A stretch of 64,000 nt of DNA from an uncultured Rhizobiaceae group bacterium (GTDB lineage Bacteria > Pseudomonadota > Alphaproteobacteria > Rhizobiales > Rhizobiaceae). Positions 56,866 through 64,000 of this stretch are shown here, one piece after another. The notes beneath the pieces were generated by a model. That model saw nothing but the letters and a program-made list of their open reading frames with translations, did no database searches and was not told where the DNA came from. The stretch is taken from the NCBI GenBank assembly GCA_937958815.1, contig CALGMR010000008.1, positions 1-64,000 on the forward strand, in the 5' to 3' direction. Position numbers and translations under genes: made by a program. How positions within the stretch are numbered: the first letter of the stretch is position 1; the number at the start of each line of letters is the position of its first letter.

Positions 56866-57318
56866 ATGAATCATTCGCAGAATACAGATGGCAATGCGCC
56901 CGTTCAGGGATGCGAAACCACAAAGCTTTCTTCTAAACTGCGTGATGCCGGATTGCGGCCCACCAAGCAAAGATTGTCTTTGGCTCATTTGCTGTATTCG
57001 CAGGGCAATCGCCACGTTTCTGCAGAAGCTCTTCACGAAGAGGCTTTGGGTGCAAAAGTCGATGTGTCTTTGGCGACGGTCTACAACACGCTGCACCAAT
57101 TTACAGATGCAGGTCTGTTGAGAGCGGTAGCGGTTGAATCGTCAAAAACCTATTTTGACACCAACACCACTGATCATCACCATTTTTTCATCGAAAATGA
57201 GAACCGTGTGGTGGATGTGCCAGCATCACAAATCCATGTGTCAGATTTGCCCGAGGCGCCTGAAGGCATGGAAATCGCGCGGGTCGACGTCATTGTCCGT
57301 CTGCGCAAAAAGGACTAG
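56866..57318 (+). CDS. irr: Iron response regulator Irr (Fur family)
   Basis: LRDAGLRPTKQRLSLAHLL and SLATVYNTLHQFTDAGLLR form the Fur-type winged helix, and TDHHHFFIENENRVVDV carries the three-histidine heme/metal motif typical of rhizobial Irr. There is no Fur-type C-terminal cysteine pair. Irr represses or activates iron and heme genes when heme is low. The divergent fabA neighbour is the conserved rhizobial arrangement. There is no Cys-Pro heme motif of the Bradyrhizobium type at the N-terminus. Confidence 0.93.
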   Translation: MNHSQNTDGNAPVQGCETTKLSSKLRDAGLRPTKQRLSLAHLLYSQGNRHVSAEALHEEALGAKVDVSLATVYNTLHQFTDAGLLRAVAVESSKTYFDTNTTDHHHFFIENENRVVDVPASQIHVSDLPEAPEGMEIARVDVIVRLRKKD

Positions 57319-57326
57319 TCGGCGTT

Positions 57327-57896
57327 TTAGCCTTCAATGCCTTCATCAGGATAAACACCCCAAAGCTTATATTGCTTGAGGTAGAAGCGTACGCTTTGTG
57401 CTTCAACTTCACACCAGCCGGACTCACAGGCATCAACGTCTACGAGCAAGCCGGACTGGAGTTTGGCCACGGTTGAAGCGTTTTTGTGGGCGCTTTTCTT
57501 GCCTTCGTGGAAAACAGCTCGCGTTACTGCCCCATCTTTACGTACATCCCAAGGTGCCAAAATGGCGGTGCGTTTGCTGGACAACAATGAGTGCAAAACC
57601 CAACCTGTTGTCCCCTCAGAGTCGCGAATGCGGCGCCATTGGTCGAACTCTTGGATCACTTCCACAGGCAGGCCCTTTTTGCGGTAGTGCCATGCAATTT
57701 TATATTTACGACCGGGCCCGACGCGCAGGTTCACGGACTGCGCCTTTAGGCTCACAAATCGTGGCAAAGGCAACCCAGTTTCACGGCCGGCCTTTTCGGT
57801 GTCTGCTGCATAAGCCGCTTCTGAAAATGCCCCAAGGGCCACACCCAACATGATAAGACACGTTACAAACACGTGGATTTTCGAAACTCTGAACAT
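57327..57896 (-). CDS. Exported SH3-domain protein
   Basis: From ATG 57896 the N-terminus MFRVSKIHVFVTCLIMLGVA is a signal peptide ending AAYA. SLKAQSVNLRVGPGRKYKI is a bacterial SH3 strand pair, and WRRIRDSEGTTGWVLHSLL completes the first domain; a second, weaker copy includes LLVDVDACESGWCEVEAQ. Such periplasmic proteins bind cell-wall peptides. It is next to the 2-hydroxyacid dehydrogenase, an arrangement I recall from rhizobia. Confidence 0.84.
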   Translation of the reverse strand: MFRVSKIHVFVTCLIMLGVALGAFSEAAYAADTEKAGRETGLPLPRFVSLKAQSVNLRVGPGRKYKIAWHYRKKGLPVEVIQEFDQWRRIRDSEGTTGWVLHSLLSSKRTAILAPWDVRKDGAVTRAVFHEGKKSAHKNASTVAKLQSGLLVDVDACESGWCEVEAQSVRFYLKQYKLWGVYPDEGIEG

Positions 57897-58177
57897 ATTC
57901 GATTTCTGAATTTTTGGCACTGATTTGAATTCCCTGCGTTGCCCAGTCGTTCGCAAAAAGGTGGCCTATTGCGTTACGACGCTTGTCTGTTAATAAAGTC
58001 CAGCTGTGCGAAAGCCGGCATAGTGAACAGACTATGGCGGAGTTCGGTTAAACCGCCCTCAACAAGGATGGTTAACGAAATCTTGAAATGCGGGTTTTTT
58101 GAACAGCTGACGTAGAATTCGTGCTAGAAGGGGCAATGGCACATGGCAAAATGCAATCAGTTGACGGTGAGTAGCCT

Positions 58178-59176
58178 ATGACAGGTAAAAAACCCCATGT
58201 GGTTATTACACGCAAACTTCCCGATTCCATTGAAACGCGGATGCGGGAATTGTTTGAAGCGGATCTCAACCTTGATGATACCCCTTTAAGCCAAGACGAT
58301 CTGAAAGCTGCCGTCGCAAAAGCAGATGTTTTGGTTCCCACAGTCAGCGATAAGATTGACGAGGCCGTGATTGCCAGTGCAGGCGATCAACTCAAACTGA
58401 TCGCAAATTTTGGCAACGGCACTGACAATATCGATATTGCAGCTGCTGCAAAGCGCGGCATTACTGTCACCAACACCCCCCAGGTTTTGACAGACGACAC
58501 TGCCGATATGATTATGGCTATGATTTTGGCCGTGCCGCGTCGTTTGGTCGAAGGTGCCAAAGTCATGTCCAGCCCCGATGGATGGCCAGGGTGGTCACCC
58601 ACTTGGATGTTGGGTCGCCGTGTCACTGGAAAACGTTTGGGCATTGTGGGAATGGGTCGCATTGGATCGGCCGTTGCCCGCCGCGCCAAAGCATTTGGCT
58701 TGTCGATACACTATCACAACCGTGAACGTGCGCACCCGGATTTAGAACAAGAGCTGGAAGCGACTTACTGGGACAGTCTCGATCAAATGTTGGCACGTGT
58801 GGATATTATTTCCGTCAACAGCCCGTTTACACCGGCCACCTATCACCTTTTGTCAGAACGACGTTTAAAACTCATTCAACCCACGGCTTACATCGTCAAC
58901 GCTGCGCGTGGCGAAATCATAGATGAATCTGCTTTGATGGATTGTTTGGAAGCTGGCAGCATATCCGGCGCGGCACTGGATGTTTTTGAAAATGAGCCTG
59001 CAGTTTCAGACCGCATGTTAAAGCTGGCAGAAGATGGCAAACTGGTTTTGCTGCCGCATATGGGTTCCGCGACTGTGGAAGGCCGCATCGAAATGGGCGA
59101 AAAAGTGCTGATCAACATCCGCACTTTCTTTGACGGCCATCGCCCGCCCGACAGAGTGTTGCCGGGCCGCGATTGA
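58178..59176 (+). CDS. D-isomer-specific 2-hydroxyacid dehydrogenase (glyoxylate/hydroxypyruvate reductase type)
   Basis: RLGIVGMGRIGSAVARRAKA is the NAD(P)-binding site, NAARGEIIDESAL contains the catalytic Arg region, and LPHMGSATVEGR carries the catalytic His. The start MTGKKPHVVITRKLPD is typical of glyoxylate or hydroxypyruvate reductases. Its 332 residues are normal. The 281-bp gap upstream holds no gene that I can see. Confidence 0.88.
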   Translation: MTGKKPHVVITRKLPDSIETRMRELFEADLNLDDTPLSQDDLKAAVAKADVLVPTVSDKIDEAVIASAGDQLKLIANFGNGTDNIDIAAAAKRGITVTNTPQVLTDDTADMIMAMILAVPRRLVEGAKVMSSPDGWPGWSPTWMLGRRVTGKRLGIVGMGRIGSAVARRAKAFGLSIHYHNRERAHPDLEQELEATYWDSLDQMLARVDIISVNSPFTPATYHLLSERRLKLIQPTAYIVNAARGEIIDESALMDCLEAGSISGAALDVFENEPAVSDRMLKLAEDGKLVLLPHMGSATVEGRIEMGEKVLINIRTFFDGHRPPDRVLPGRD

Positions 59177-59181
59177 TTGAA

Positions 59182-60168
59182 CTAAATCGTTGCCACAACG
59201 CGGCCGCGAATTTTGCCTTCAACGATATCAGTGGCTGCGCCGATGAGATCGTCAAAGCCGATCTCAGTGGTCAGGCTTTCCAATTTCGCCATATCAAGAT
59301 CTTTCTCCAAGCGCGCCCATGCTTCTTCGCGCAAAGAAGTTGCGGCCATCACACTGTCTACACCCAACAAACTCACACCGCGCAGAATGAACGGCATCAC
59401 TGTTGCAGGTAAATCGAAGCCTTGCGCCAAACCACATGCCGCGACTGCACCACCATATTTCGTTTGTGCAATCACATTGGCAAGCGTGTGCGACCCAACA
59501 GCGTCAACGGCCCCAGCCCAACGCTCTTTGCCGAGCGGGCCACCCGCTTCGGACAATTCATTGCGATCAATAATATCTGTAGCACCCAATGATTTGAGAA
59601 AATCCGCTTCGTCTGTGCGGCCCGTCGACGCGATCACCTCGTAGCCAAGTTTGGACAAAAGCGAGATTGCAACAGATCCAACACCGCCATTTGCTCCGGT
59701 CACAACAATCGGCCCTTTGTCCGCAGTGATGCCAGCGCGTTCCAACGCCATGACACACAACATGGCTGTATAACCTGCTGTCCCGATAGACATGGCATGT
59801 TTTGCAGAAATACCCGCAGGGCGTTTGATCAACCAATCACCATTCACCCGTGCTTTCTCAGCATAGGCACCCCAATGGGTTTCTCCCACGCCAAAGCCAT
59901 TTAAAATGACATCGTCTCCCGCCGCAAATTTCGCATTGCTTGAGTCGATCACTTTGCCTGCAAAATCGATGCCCGGGATCATTGGCCATTTGCGAACGAC
60001 TGGCGCTTTGCCCGTGATCGCCAACCCATCTTTGTAGTTCACCGTGGTGGCCTCTACGGCAACGGTGACATCGCCTTCCATCATATCTGCTTCGTTCACC
60101 TGCGTGACCTCAACAGACTGCTTCTTATCTTCGTCCCGTGAAATCAGGATGGCTTTGAATGACGACAT
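59182..60168 (-). CDS. acuI: Acrylyl-CoA reductase-type MDR oxidoreductase
   Basis: A medium-chain reductase without zinc ligands. EATTVNYKDGLAITGKAPV and PMIPGIDFAGKV are AcuI/YhdH signatures, and VTGANGGVGSVAISLL is the NADPH site. AcuI reduces acryloyl-CoA to propionyl-CoA and protects from acrylate made during dimethylsulphoniopropionate breakdown, a common marine trait. No other dmd/ddd gene is nearby, so that role is inference. Confidence 0.87.
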   Translation of the reverse strand: MSSFKAILISRDEDKKQSVEVTQVNEADMMEGDVTVAVEATTVNYKDGLAITGKAPVVRKWPMIPGIDFAGKVIDSSNAKFAAGDDVILNGFGVGETHWGAYAEKARVNGDWLIKRPAGISAKHAMSIGTAGYTAMLCVMALERAGITADKGPIVVTGANGGVGSVAISLLSKLGYEVIASTGRTDEADFLKSLGATDIIDRNELSEAGGPLGKERWAGAVDAVGSHTLANVIAQTKYGGAVAACGLAQGFDLPATVMPFILRGVSLLGVDSVMAATSLREEAWARLEKDLDMAKLESLTTEIGFDDLIGAATDIVEGKIRGRVVATI

Positions 60169-60176
60169 GATATCTC

Positions 60177-60677
60177 TCAGTTTTGTTGTTGTGTTTCATC
60201 TTGCGCACGGCGTGTGCGGCTTGAAAACAGTTCATCAATAATAATAGCAGCAGCACCAATGGTTATGAAAGCATCTGCCACGTTGAACACCGCAAAGGCC
60301 CAGCTTTGAGTGTGAAATAAGAAAAAGTCGATCACGTGCCCATATGAGACACGGTCAATAAGATTGCCAATCGCGCCTGCAATGACAAAGGCAAACCCCA
60401 AAAGAGTGAGCTGGTGGTGACGCGGAACTCTTTGCCACAGAACAATTAAAATGATCGTAACAATTGCGGTGAGCGCTATCAAACCATAGCTTCCAAACCA
60501 AGACAGCATGGAAAACGCTACGCCTGTATTATAGGTGAGATAAAGCGAGAAAAATGGCACCACATCCACCGGTTGCTGGAACGGTAAATTGGCTTCCGCC
60601 GACCATTTGCTCAACTGATCAATGGCGATCAAAACGAGCACCAGAACATAAAGTTTGCCCTTCAAGCGCATTGTCAT
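60177..60677 (-). CDS. lspA: Lipoprotein signal peptidase
   Basis: It cleaves prolipoprotein signal peptides in the inner membrane. LTYNTGVAFSML, GAIGNLIDRVSYGHVIDFF and FNVADAFITIGA carry the two catalytic Asp residues. Four membrane helices are visible. The start overlaps the stop of the RNA methyltransferase by four bases. This window encodes at least two of its likely substrates (the patatin and GH25 lipoproteins). Confidence 0.96.
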   Translation of the reverse strand: MTMRLKGKLYVLVLVLIAIDQLSKWSAEANLPFQQPVDVVPFFSLYLTYNTGVAFSMLSWFGSYGLIALTAIVTIILIVLWQRVPRHHQLTLLGFAFVIAGAIGNLIDRVSYGHVIDFFLFHTQSWAFAVFNVADAFITIGAAAIIIDELFSSRTRRAQDETQQQN

Positions 60678-61543
60678 TTACTCCGGTCGTTTGATTTCAA
60701 TGCATGGCGACGCGCTTCAAACAACATGATGCCCGTGGCTACCGCAAGATTTAATGAATCTGCAGCACCATCCATTGCAATATATGCAAGTTGCGAACAA
60801 GCGTTTGAAAGACTTTCCGTCAAACCTTTTTGTTCATTGCCCATCAATATGATTTGCGGGCCTTTATCATAATCAATTTCGCGATGGTCGACAGCACCTT
60901 CAAGATGCGTTCCCACAACAGCACCGCCAGCACTTTTCCATTTTGCAGCATAGGCCAGAAATTGATCTTCACTCAGTCTTGCAATTGGCGTGTGAAACAA
61001 TGACCCCATTGTGGCGCGCACGGCTTCAAGCGCAAATGGATCAGTGGTTTCACCAATCAGCAAAACGCCTTTGGCCCCCAGCGCATCAGCGGTTCTGATG
61101 ATGGTGCCGAGATTGCCAGGGTCGCGAACACGATCGAGCGCTACCCATGTGTTGTTGTCGACACATTTTACATCTTGAACGTCGATAAACTTCTGCTCGA
61201 TCACGGCCACCACCATTTGCGCGTTGTCTCGGCGGGTGATGGATGTGAGAAGTTTGTCATTGGTGATGAACACATCACCACCACGTGCGCGAACAGTGGT
61301 TGCCAACTGCTCAACACGGGATTTCAACTTCGCATCGTCGAACAATTTTTTGGAATGAATAAGGGTTCGCACACGCCAACCGGTGGCCAGTGCATCAGTC
61401 ACCAGTTTCATGCCTTCAGCAAGAAAGAGTTTTTCGTTTTCGCGGTTCTTTTTCAAAGCCAAGGCCTTGATGGACTTTATACGAGGATTGGACGTCGACG
61501 TGATTTCTTCCACACGCCCGGGTCGAACAGCAGATTCACTCAC
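60674..61543 (-). CDS. TrmH/SpoU-family RNA methyltransferase
   Basis: A SPOUT (trefoil-knot) enzyme for 2'-O-methylation of RNA. VALDRVRDPGNLGTIIRTAD, ILMGNEQKGL and DSLNLAVATGIMLFEA are the three SpoU motifs. An N-terminal substrate-binding domain (LFLAEGMKLV) resembles the RlmB/TrmH group. The target nucleotide is unknown. It overlaps both neighbours by four bases, so the three genes form one tight operon. Confidence 0.92.
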   Translation of the reverse strand: MSESAVRPGRVEEITSTSNPRIKSIKALALKKNRENEKLFLAEGMKLVTDALATGWRVRTLIHSKKLFDDAKLKSRVEQLATTVRARGGDVFITNDKLLTSITRRDNAQMVVAVIEQKFIDVQDVKCVDNNTWVALDRVRDPGNLGTIIRTADALGAKGVLLIGETTDPFALEAVRATMGSLFHTPIARLSEDQFLAYAAKWKSAGGAVVGTHLEGAVDHREIDYDKGPQIILMGNEQKGLTESLSNACSQLAYIAMDGAADSLNLAVATGIMLFEARRHALKSNDRSK

Positions 61544-62661
61544 AGCTCCGCCCCTTTCGCGATGATTCTGGAGAACATCGAAGTCGACAGTGACCTTCCG
61601 CCCAATTCTTGTTGCAGCACCAATTCACCACTTTCCAAACGCCCGTCAAATCCGGCAAACACATCTTGCACCAATTCGTGCAGTGCAAAATGTGATGCGC
61701 GAATGGCATAAGATGTGAGAATGGTGAGCAACGGGTTGGTCGATTGTAAATCGCGCACCAGATCCAACATATAAGGCAGGTGGTCAAACAGCTGCCAGAC
61801 TTCACCTTTGGGGCCACGCCCGTAAGCAGGTGGGTCGAGCAATATAATATCGTAGGTATTGCTACGCCGCTTTTCGCGCGCACAAAATTTCACAGCATCA
61901 TCGCATATCCAGCGTATGGGCGCCCCTTGCAGTTTTGCAAGAGCTTGATTTTCCTGCGCCCACCCAACCGCCTTTTTCGATGCATCCACATGCGTGACTT
62001 CAGCCCCTGCTTTTGCCGCCACAAGAGACGCCAGACCTGTATATCCAAACAGGTTCAACATGCGGACCGAGCGCCCTTGTTTGCGAGCAGCACGAATGAC
62101 CTGATCCATGCTGCGCCAGTGAACGGCTTGTTCCGGAAACACGCCTGTATGTCTGAAGGACGTGAAACGTCCATGATACGGCAAACCGTCAAACGCGAGA
62201 GGCCAGGTTTCTGCCAAATCCCCTTTTGGATAATTCCAACGCCCCTGCCCCTCTTCATCCGTATTGCCAGAAAACACAGCATCAGCGTTTTCCCATACAT
62301 CGGCGGAGGCAGATGGCAGCCAAATCGCTTGTCCCTCAGGACGTCGTATGACGACGGGGCCATAGCGCTCAAGTTTCTCGCCATTGCCGCTGTCGATCAG
62401 CGCATAATCACTGTTCGGTTCTGCACGCAATACCATACCCGTTGTTTCAGGCATACGATCACCGTTGCGCGCAATACGTGGCGGAATTTGTTCCAGCAGT
62501 GAAGGCTTTGTGGCTGACCGCTTTTGCGCATCAGCTTGCCCTGCGTTTTTGGTGGTCAATTTTGAATTGACCTTTTCACCAGCACGGCCTGCACCATTTA
62601 TTCTGGGCGGTCGTGATTTTCGCGAGTCTTTGCGTGATGATTTGTATGCAGGTTTGGCCAT
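61540..62661 (-). CDS. Class I SAM-dependent methyltransferase (RlmI-like)
   Basis: A basic, low-complexity N-terminus (KPAYKSSRKDSRKSRPPR) precedes a methyltransferase with MLNLFGYTGLASLVAAKAG (SAM motif I), THVDASKKAVGWAQENQ and IILLDPPAYGRGPKGEVW. The D-P-P-A-Y motif resembles rRNA cytosine or adenine methyltransferases related to RlmI. The rRNA target is inferred. It is first in the operon with the SpoU gene and lspA. Confidence 0.84.
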   Translation of the reverse strand: MAKPAYKSSRKDSRKSRPPRINGAGRAGEKVNSKLTTKNAGQADAQKRSATKPSLLEQIPPRIARNGDRMPETTGMVLRAEPNSDYALIDSGNGEKLERYGPVVIRRPEGQAIWLPSASADVWENADAVFSGNTDEEGQGRWNYPKGDLAETWPLAFDGLPYHGRFTSFRHTGVFPEQAVHWRSMDQVIRAARKQGRSVRMLNLFGYTGLASLVAAKAGAEVTHVDASKKAVGWAQENQALAKLQGAPIRWICDDAVKFCAREKRRSNTYDIILLDPPAYGRGPKGEVWQLFDHLPYMLDLVRDLQSTNPLLTILTSYAIRASHFALHELVQDVFAGFDGRLESGELVLQQELGGRSLSTSMFSRIIAKGAEL

Positions 62662-62759
62662 ACTATGGCTTTAACCGTTCCAAAGCGCCACGCAAACCCC
62701 TTGTTGGCGTCCAATGAGACTGGTAGTCATGAATCAATTGAGAATTGGAGTTTTGCCCC

Positions 62760-63203
62760 ATGGAAATGAATGGCAGTCACATCATACCCGCTTCGCGTGA
62801 AGTCGTTTGGGAGGCGCTGAACAATCCCGATATTTTGCGTGCGTGCATTCCAGGGTGCGAAGAACTTGAAATGTCATCACCTACAGAAATGTCTGCAACG
62901 GTGGTTACAAAAATAGGCCCTGTGAAAGCCAAATTCAAAGGCGATGTCACTTTGGAAAATTTGAACCCACCCAACAGCTACACGATAAGTGGTGAAGGCA
63001 AAGGTGGAATCGCTGGTTTTGCAAAAGGCGGAGCCGATGTAATTCTTACAGAAGTTCCCGAAGGAACCAAGCTTGACTATGATGTGGATGCAAAAGTTGG
63101 CGGTAAAATTGCGCAGCTGGGTTCACGGCTCATAGATTCCACAGCGCGCAAGCTTGCCGACCAATTTTTTTCAAATTTCTCTGAGAAGGTGGGATCATCA
63201 TAA
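62760..63203 (+). CDS. CoxG-like SRPBCC-domain protein
   Basis: MNGSHIIPASREVVWEALNN and ILRACIPGCEELE match the carbon monoxide dehydrogenase subunit G (CoxG) family, a START-like fold, and the rest of the domain is complete. There are no coxMSL genes here, so a CO dehydrogenase role is doubtful. The CoxE-like VWA protein and MoxR elsewhere in the window belong to the same broad maturation group. ATG 62760, with GGAG nine bases upstream, replaces the track's TTG. Confidence 0.88.
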   Translation: MEMNGSHIIPASREVVWEALNNPDILRACIPGCEELEMSSPTEMSATVVTKIGPVKAKFKGDVTLENLNPPNSYTISGEGKGGIAGFAKGGADVILTEVPEGTKLDYDVDAKVGGKIAQLGSRLIDSTARKLADQFFSNFSEKVGSS

Positions 63204-63284
63204 TCCACCGCTATTTCGTTGAACCACTTTTCTTGCGCGCCAAAGTAAACTAACGTAACGGAAATTTTGAGAGGATATTCTACA

Positions 63285-63395
63285 ATGGCTACCCAAACCT
63301 ATCGTGAAAATGCTTGGACCTGCTTTTTCTGCGGTCTCGTGATCTGCGCAGTTCTGGCACTAATCGTTTATCTCATTGAAGTCGCCGTTATTTAA
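63285..63395 (+). CDS. Predicted 36-residue single-pass membrane protein
   Basis: This ORF is too short for the track. ATG 63285 follows a strong GAGAGGA ribosome site. The product starts MATQTYRENAWTCFFCGLVI and continues as one hydrophobic helix to a TAA at 63393-63395. It has three cysteines, all in its first half. I do not recognise a family. The good ribosome site and clean helix support a real small protein, but coding status is unproven. Confidence 0.6.
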   Translation: MATQTYRENAWTCFFCGLVICAVLALIVYLIEVAVI

Positions 63396-63404
63396 TCTGG
63401 CGCC

Positions 63405-63438
63405 AAAAAGCACTCATAATGTCGGGTGACATTGTGAG
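63405..63438 (-). terminator. Intrinsic terminator after lapA
   Basis: On the minus strand CTCACAATGTC and GACATTATGAG pair (one G-T wobble) around ACCC and are followed by TGCTTTTTGG, 47 bp past the lapA stop. Confidence 0.65.
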
Positions 63439-63446
63439 CGAGATGC

Positions 63447-63463
63447 GTTGGACTAAGTCCAAC
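63447..63463. repeat. 17-bp perfect palindrome
   Basis: GTTGGACT-A-AGTCCAAC is an 8-bp inverted repeat with a one-base centre. It lies between the lapA stop and its terminator. It may be an operator or a chance palindrome. Confidence 0.4.
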
Positions 63464-63484
63464 TGACTTCCGTTTAATCGGGAT

Positions 63485-63862
63485 TTAAGAGCTGGCCAGT
63501 GCCGGAAAAACGGATTCTGTTTTCGGGGCTGCTGCATCAACAACCATTTTTTCCAGCTTGTCGGCTTTTTCTTTCTGCTTTTCAGCTTCAAAGCCAAGCT
63601 TGGTCACTTCCACTTTGCGTTCTCTTGCAACTTTCCGATGTTTGCCTTGGGTCAACCAAGTTGCAAAACTGCCGATCACCATCCCGATAATCAGCATAGC
63701 GAACAAAAGCACGAACAATGGTGGTGAAAACAACACAACAGACTGGCCTTCGATACCAGCAACCAGTGAAACATCAACGGGTTGACGGTTGGCCACGGCC
63801 AAAGTGATCACCACAATGCCGACTGGAACCATAATTAGAAGTGCTATGAGTTTTTTGATCAT
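63485..63862 (-). CDS. lapA: LapA-domain (DUF1049) membrane protein
   Basis: Two hydrophobic helices (LIALLIMVPVGIVVITLAVAN and PPLFVLLFAMLIIGMVIGSF) flank a short loop with NRQPVDVSL, the LapA/DUF1049 signature, and a C-terminal coiled coil follows. LapA in Escherichia coli assists lipopolysaccharide assembly. It lies 67 bp downstream of ihfB, the usual neighbour in proteobacteria. Confidence 0.86.
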   Translation of the reverse strand: MIKKLIALLIMVPVGIVVITLAVANRQPVDVSLVAGIEGQSVVLFSPPLFVLLFAMLIIGMVIGSFATWLTQGKHRKVARERKVEVTKLGFEAEKQKEKADKLEKMVVDAAAPKTESVFPALASS

Positions 63863-63929
63863 TGTTTTTCCGCAAATTCCAACGCGCTTTTGTATTAATT
63901 ACCTTACCAAAGGTAAGATAATGTCGCAA

Positions 63930-64000
63930 CTATGCGTTTAGACGATCTCTCAAGTCTTTCCCTGTTTTGAAAAATGGAACCCATTTTTCCTCGACTTCAA
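63930..64000 (-). CDS. ihfB: Integration host factor beta subunit, C-terminal end
   Basis: The minus strand at the right edge reads EVEEKWVPFFKTGKDLRDRLNA then TAG. This matches the C-terminus of IhfB/HU-type proteins (VPFFKTGKDLR-R-N). It is not in the ORF track because the 5' part lies outside the window. The lapA neighbour supports IhfB rather than HU. Confidence 0.85.
   Translation of the reverse strand, partial: EVEEKWVPFFKTGKDLRDRLNA

Noticed and set aside
1-64000. tRNA genes, CRISPR arrays, transposases or prophage genes
   Set aside because: I looked through the intergenic regions and the ORF list and found none; the toxin-antitoxin pair is the only mobile-type module.

Overview
The window looks like chromosomal DNA of a moderate-GC alphaproteobacterium of the Rhizobiales/Hyphomicrobiales type, possibly marine. 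The basis is gene content and order: fabI-fabB-fabA facing irr, rmuC facing def-fmt-truA, ubiE-ubiB-coaBC, cmk-rpsA, ihfB-lapA, a SAM-II riboswitch on metA, and a CyaC-type diheme/2Fe-2S adenylate cyclase. I found no tRNA, rRNA, insertion sequence, phage gene or CRISPR array. The genus cannot be named from sequence alone.

Layout. 1-3.06 kb: start of a large surface or secreted DUF4347/cadherin-repeat protein that runs off the left edge. 3.3-9.4 kb: a PatB/MalY-type PLP enzyme, an acyltransferase-3 membrane protein, deoA, an RsmC-like methyltransferase and a patatin lipoprotein. 9.4-15.1 kb: pnp and rpsO, a VOC protein, a GH25 lipoprotein and a thiolase. 15.1-23.9 kb: the most interesting locus, seven co-directional genes. 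They encode an ABC-transporter-like protein whose ATPase motifs are all degenerate, a stand-alone cyclic-nucleotide-binding protein, a metallo-beta-lactamase-fold hydrolase, two class III adenylate cyclases (one with a diheme membrane anchor and a 2Fe-2S domain), a secreted pentapeptide-repeat protein and a hemerythrin-like protein. 23.9-31.5 kb: a CoxE-like VWA protein and a MoxR ATPase, separated by a phd-doc toxin-antitoxin pair, metA under a SAM-II riboswitch with a terminator, an SDR and a DUF805 protein; then a third class III cyclase fused to TPRs, and an RlpA-like protein. 31.6-40.1 kb: rpsA, cmk, a Tat-exported PhoX phosphatase behind a Pho box, and ubiE-ubiB-coaBC. 40.1-47.2 kb (minus strand): glk, an MsbA-like exporter, dapB, gpmA and an aminotransferase, plus rmuC. 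47.2-53.9 kb: def-fmt-truA, then deoB-add-upp nucleoside salvage, an SDR and a retropepsin-like protease. 53.9-64 kb: fatty acid synthesis and irr, an SH3 protein, a 2-hydroxyacid dehydrogenase, acuI, a methyltransferase-spoU-lspA operon, a CoxG-like protein, a 36-residue membrane protein, lapA and the 3' end of ihfB.

How the genes may work together. The 15-24 kb locus contains the parts of a complete cAMP circuit: synthesis (two cyclases, one with the features of a quinone-redox sensor), a receptor domain, a possible hydrolase, and a pseudo-transporter that may be the output. That reading is inference from domains and operon structure. Most of the rest is core metabolism and gene expression. 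Several pairs that are usually adjacent are split here (MoxR/VWA, deoA/deoB, rpsO/truB, cmk/aroA), which suggests local rearrangement.
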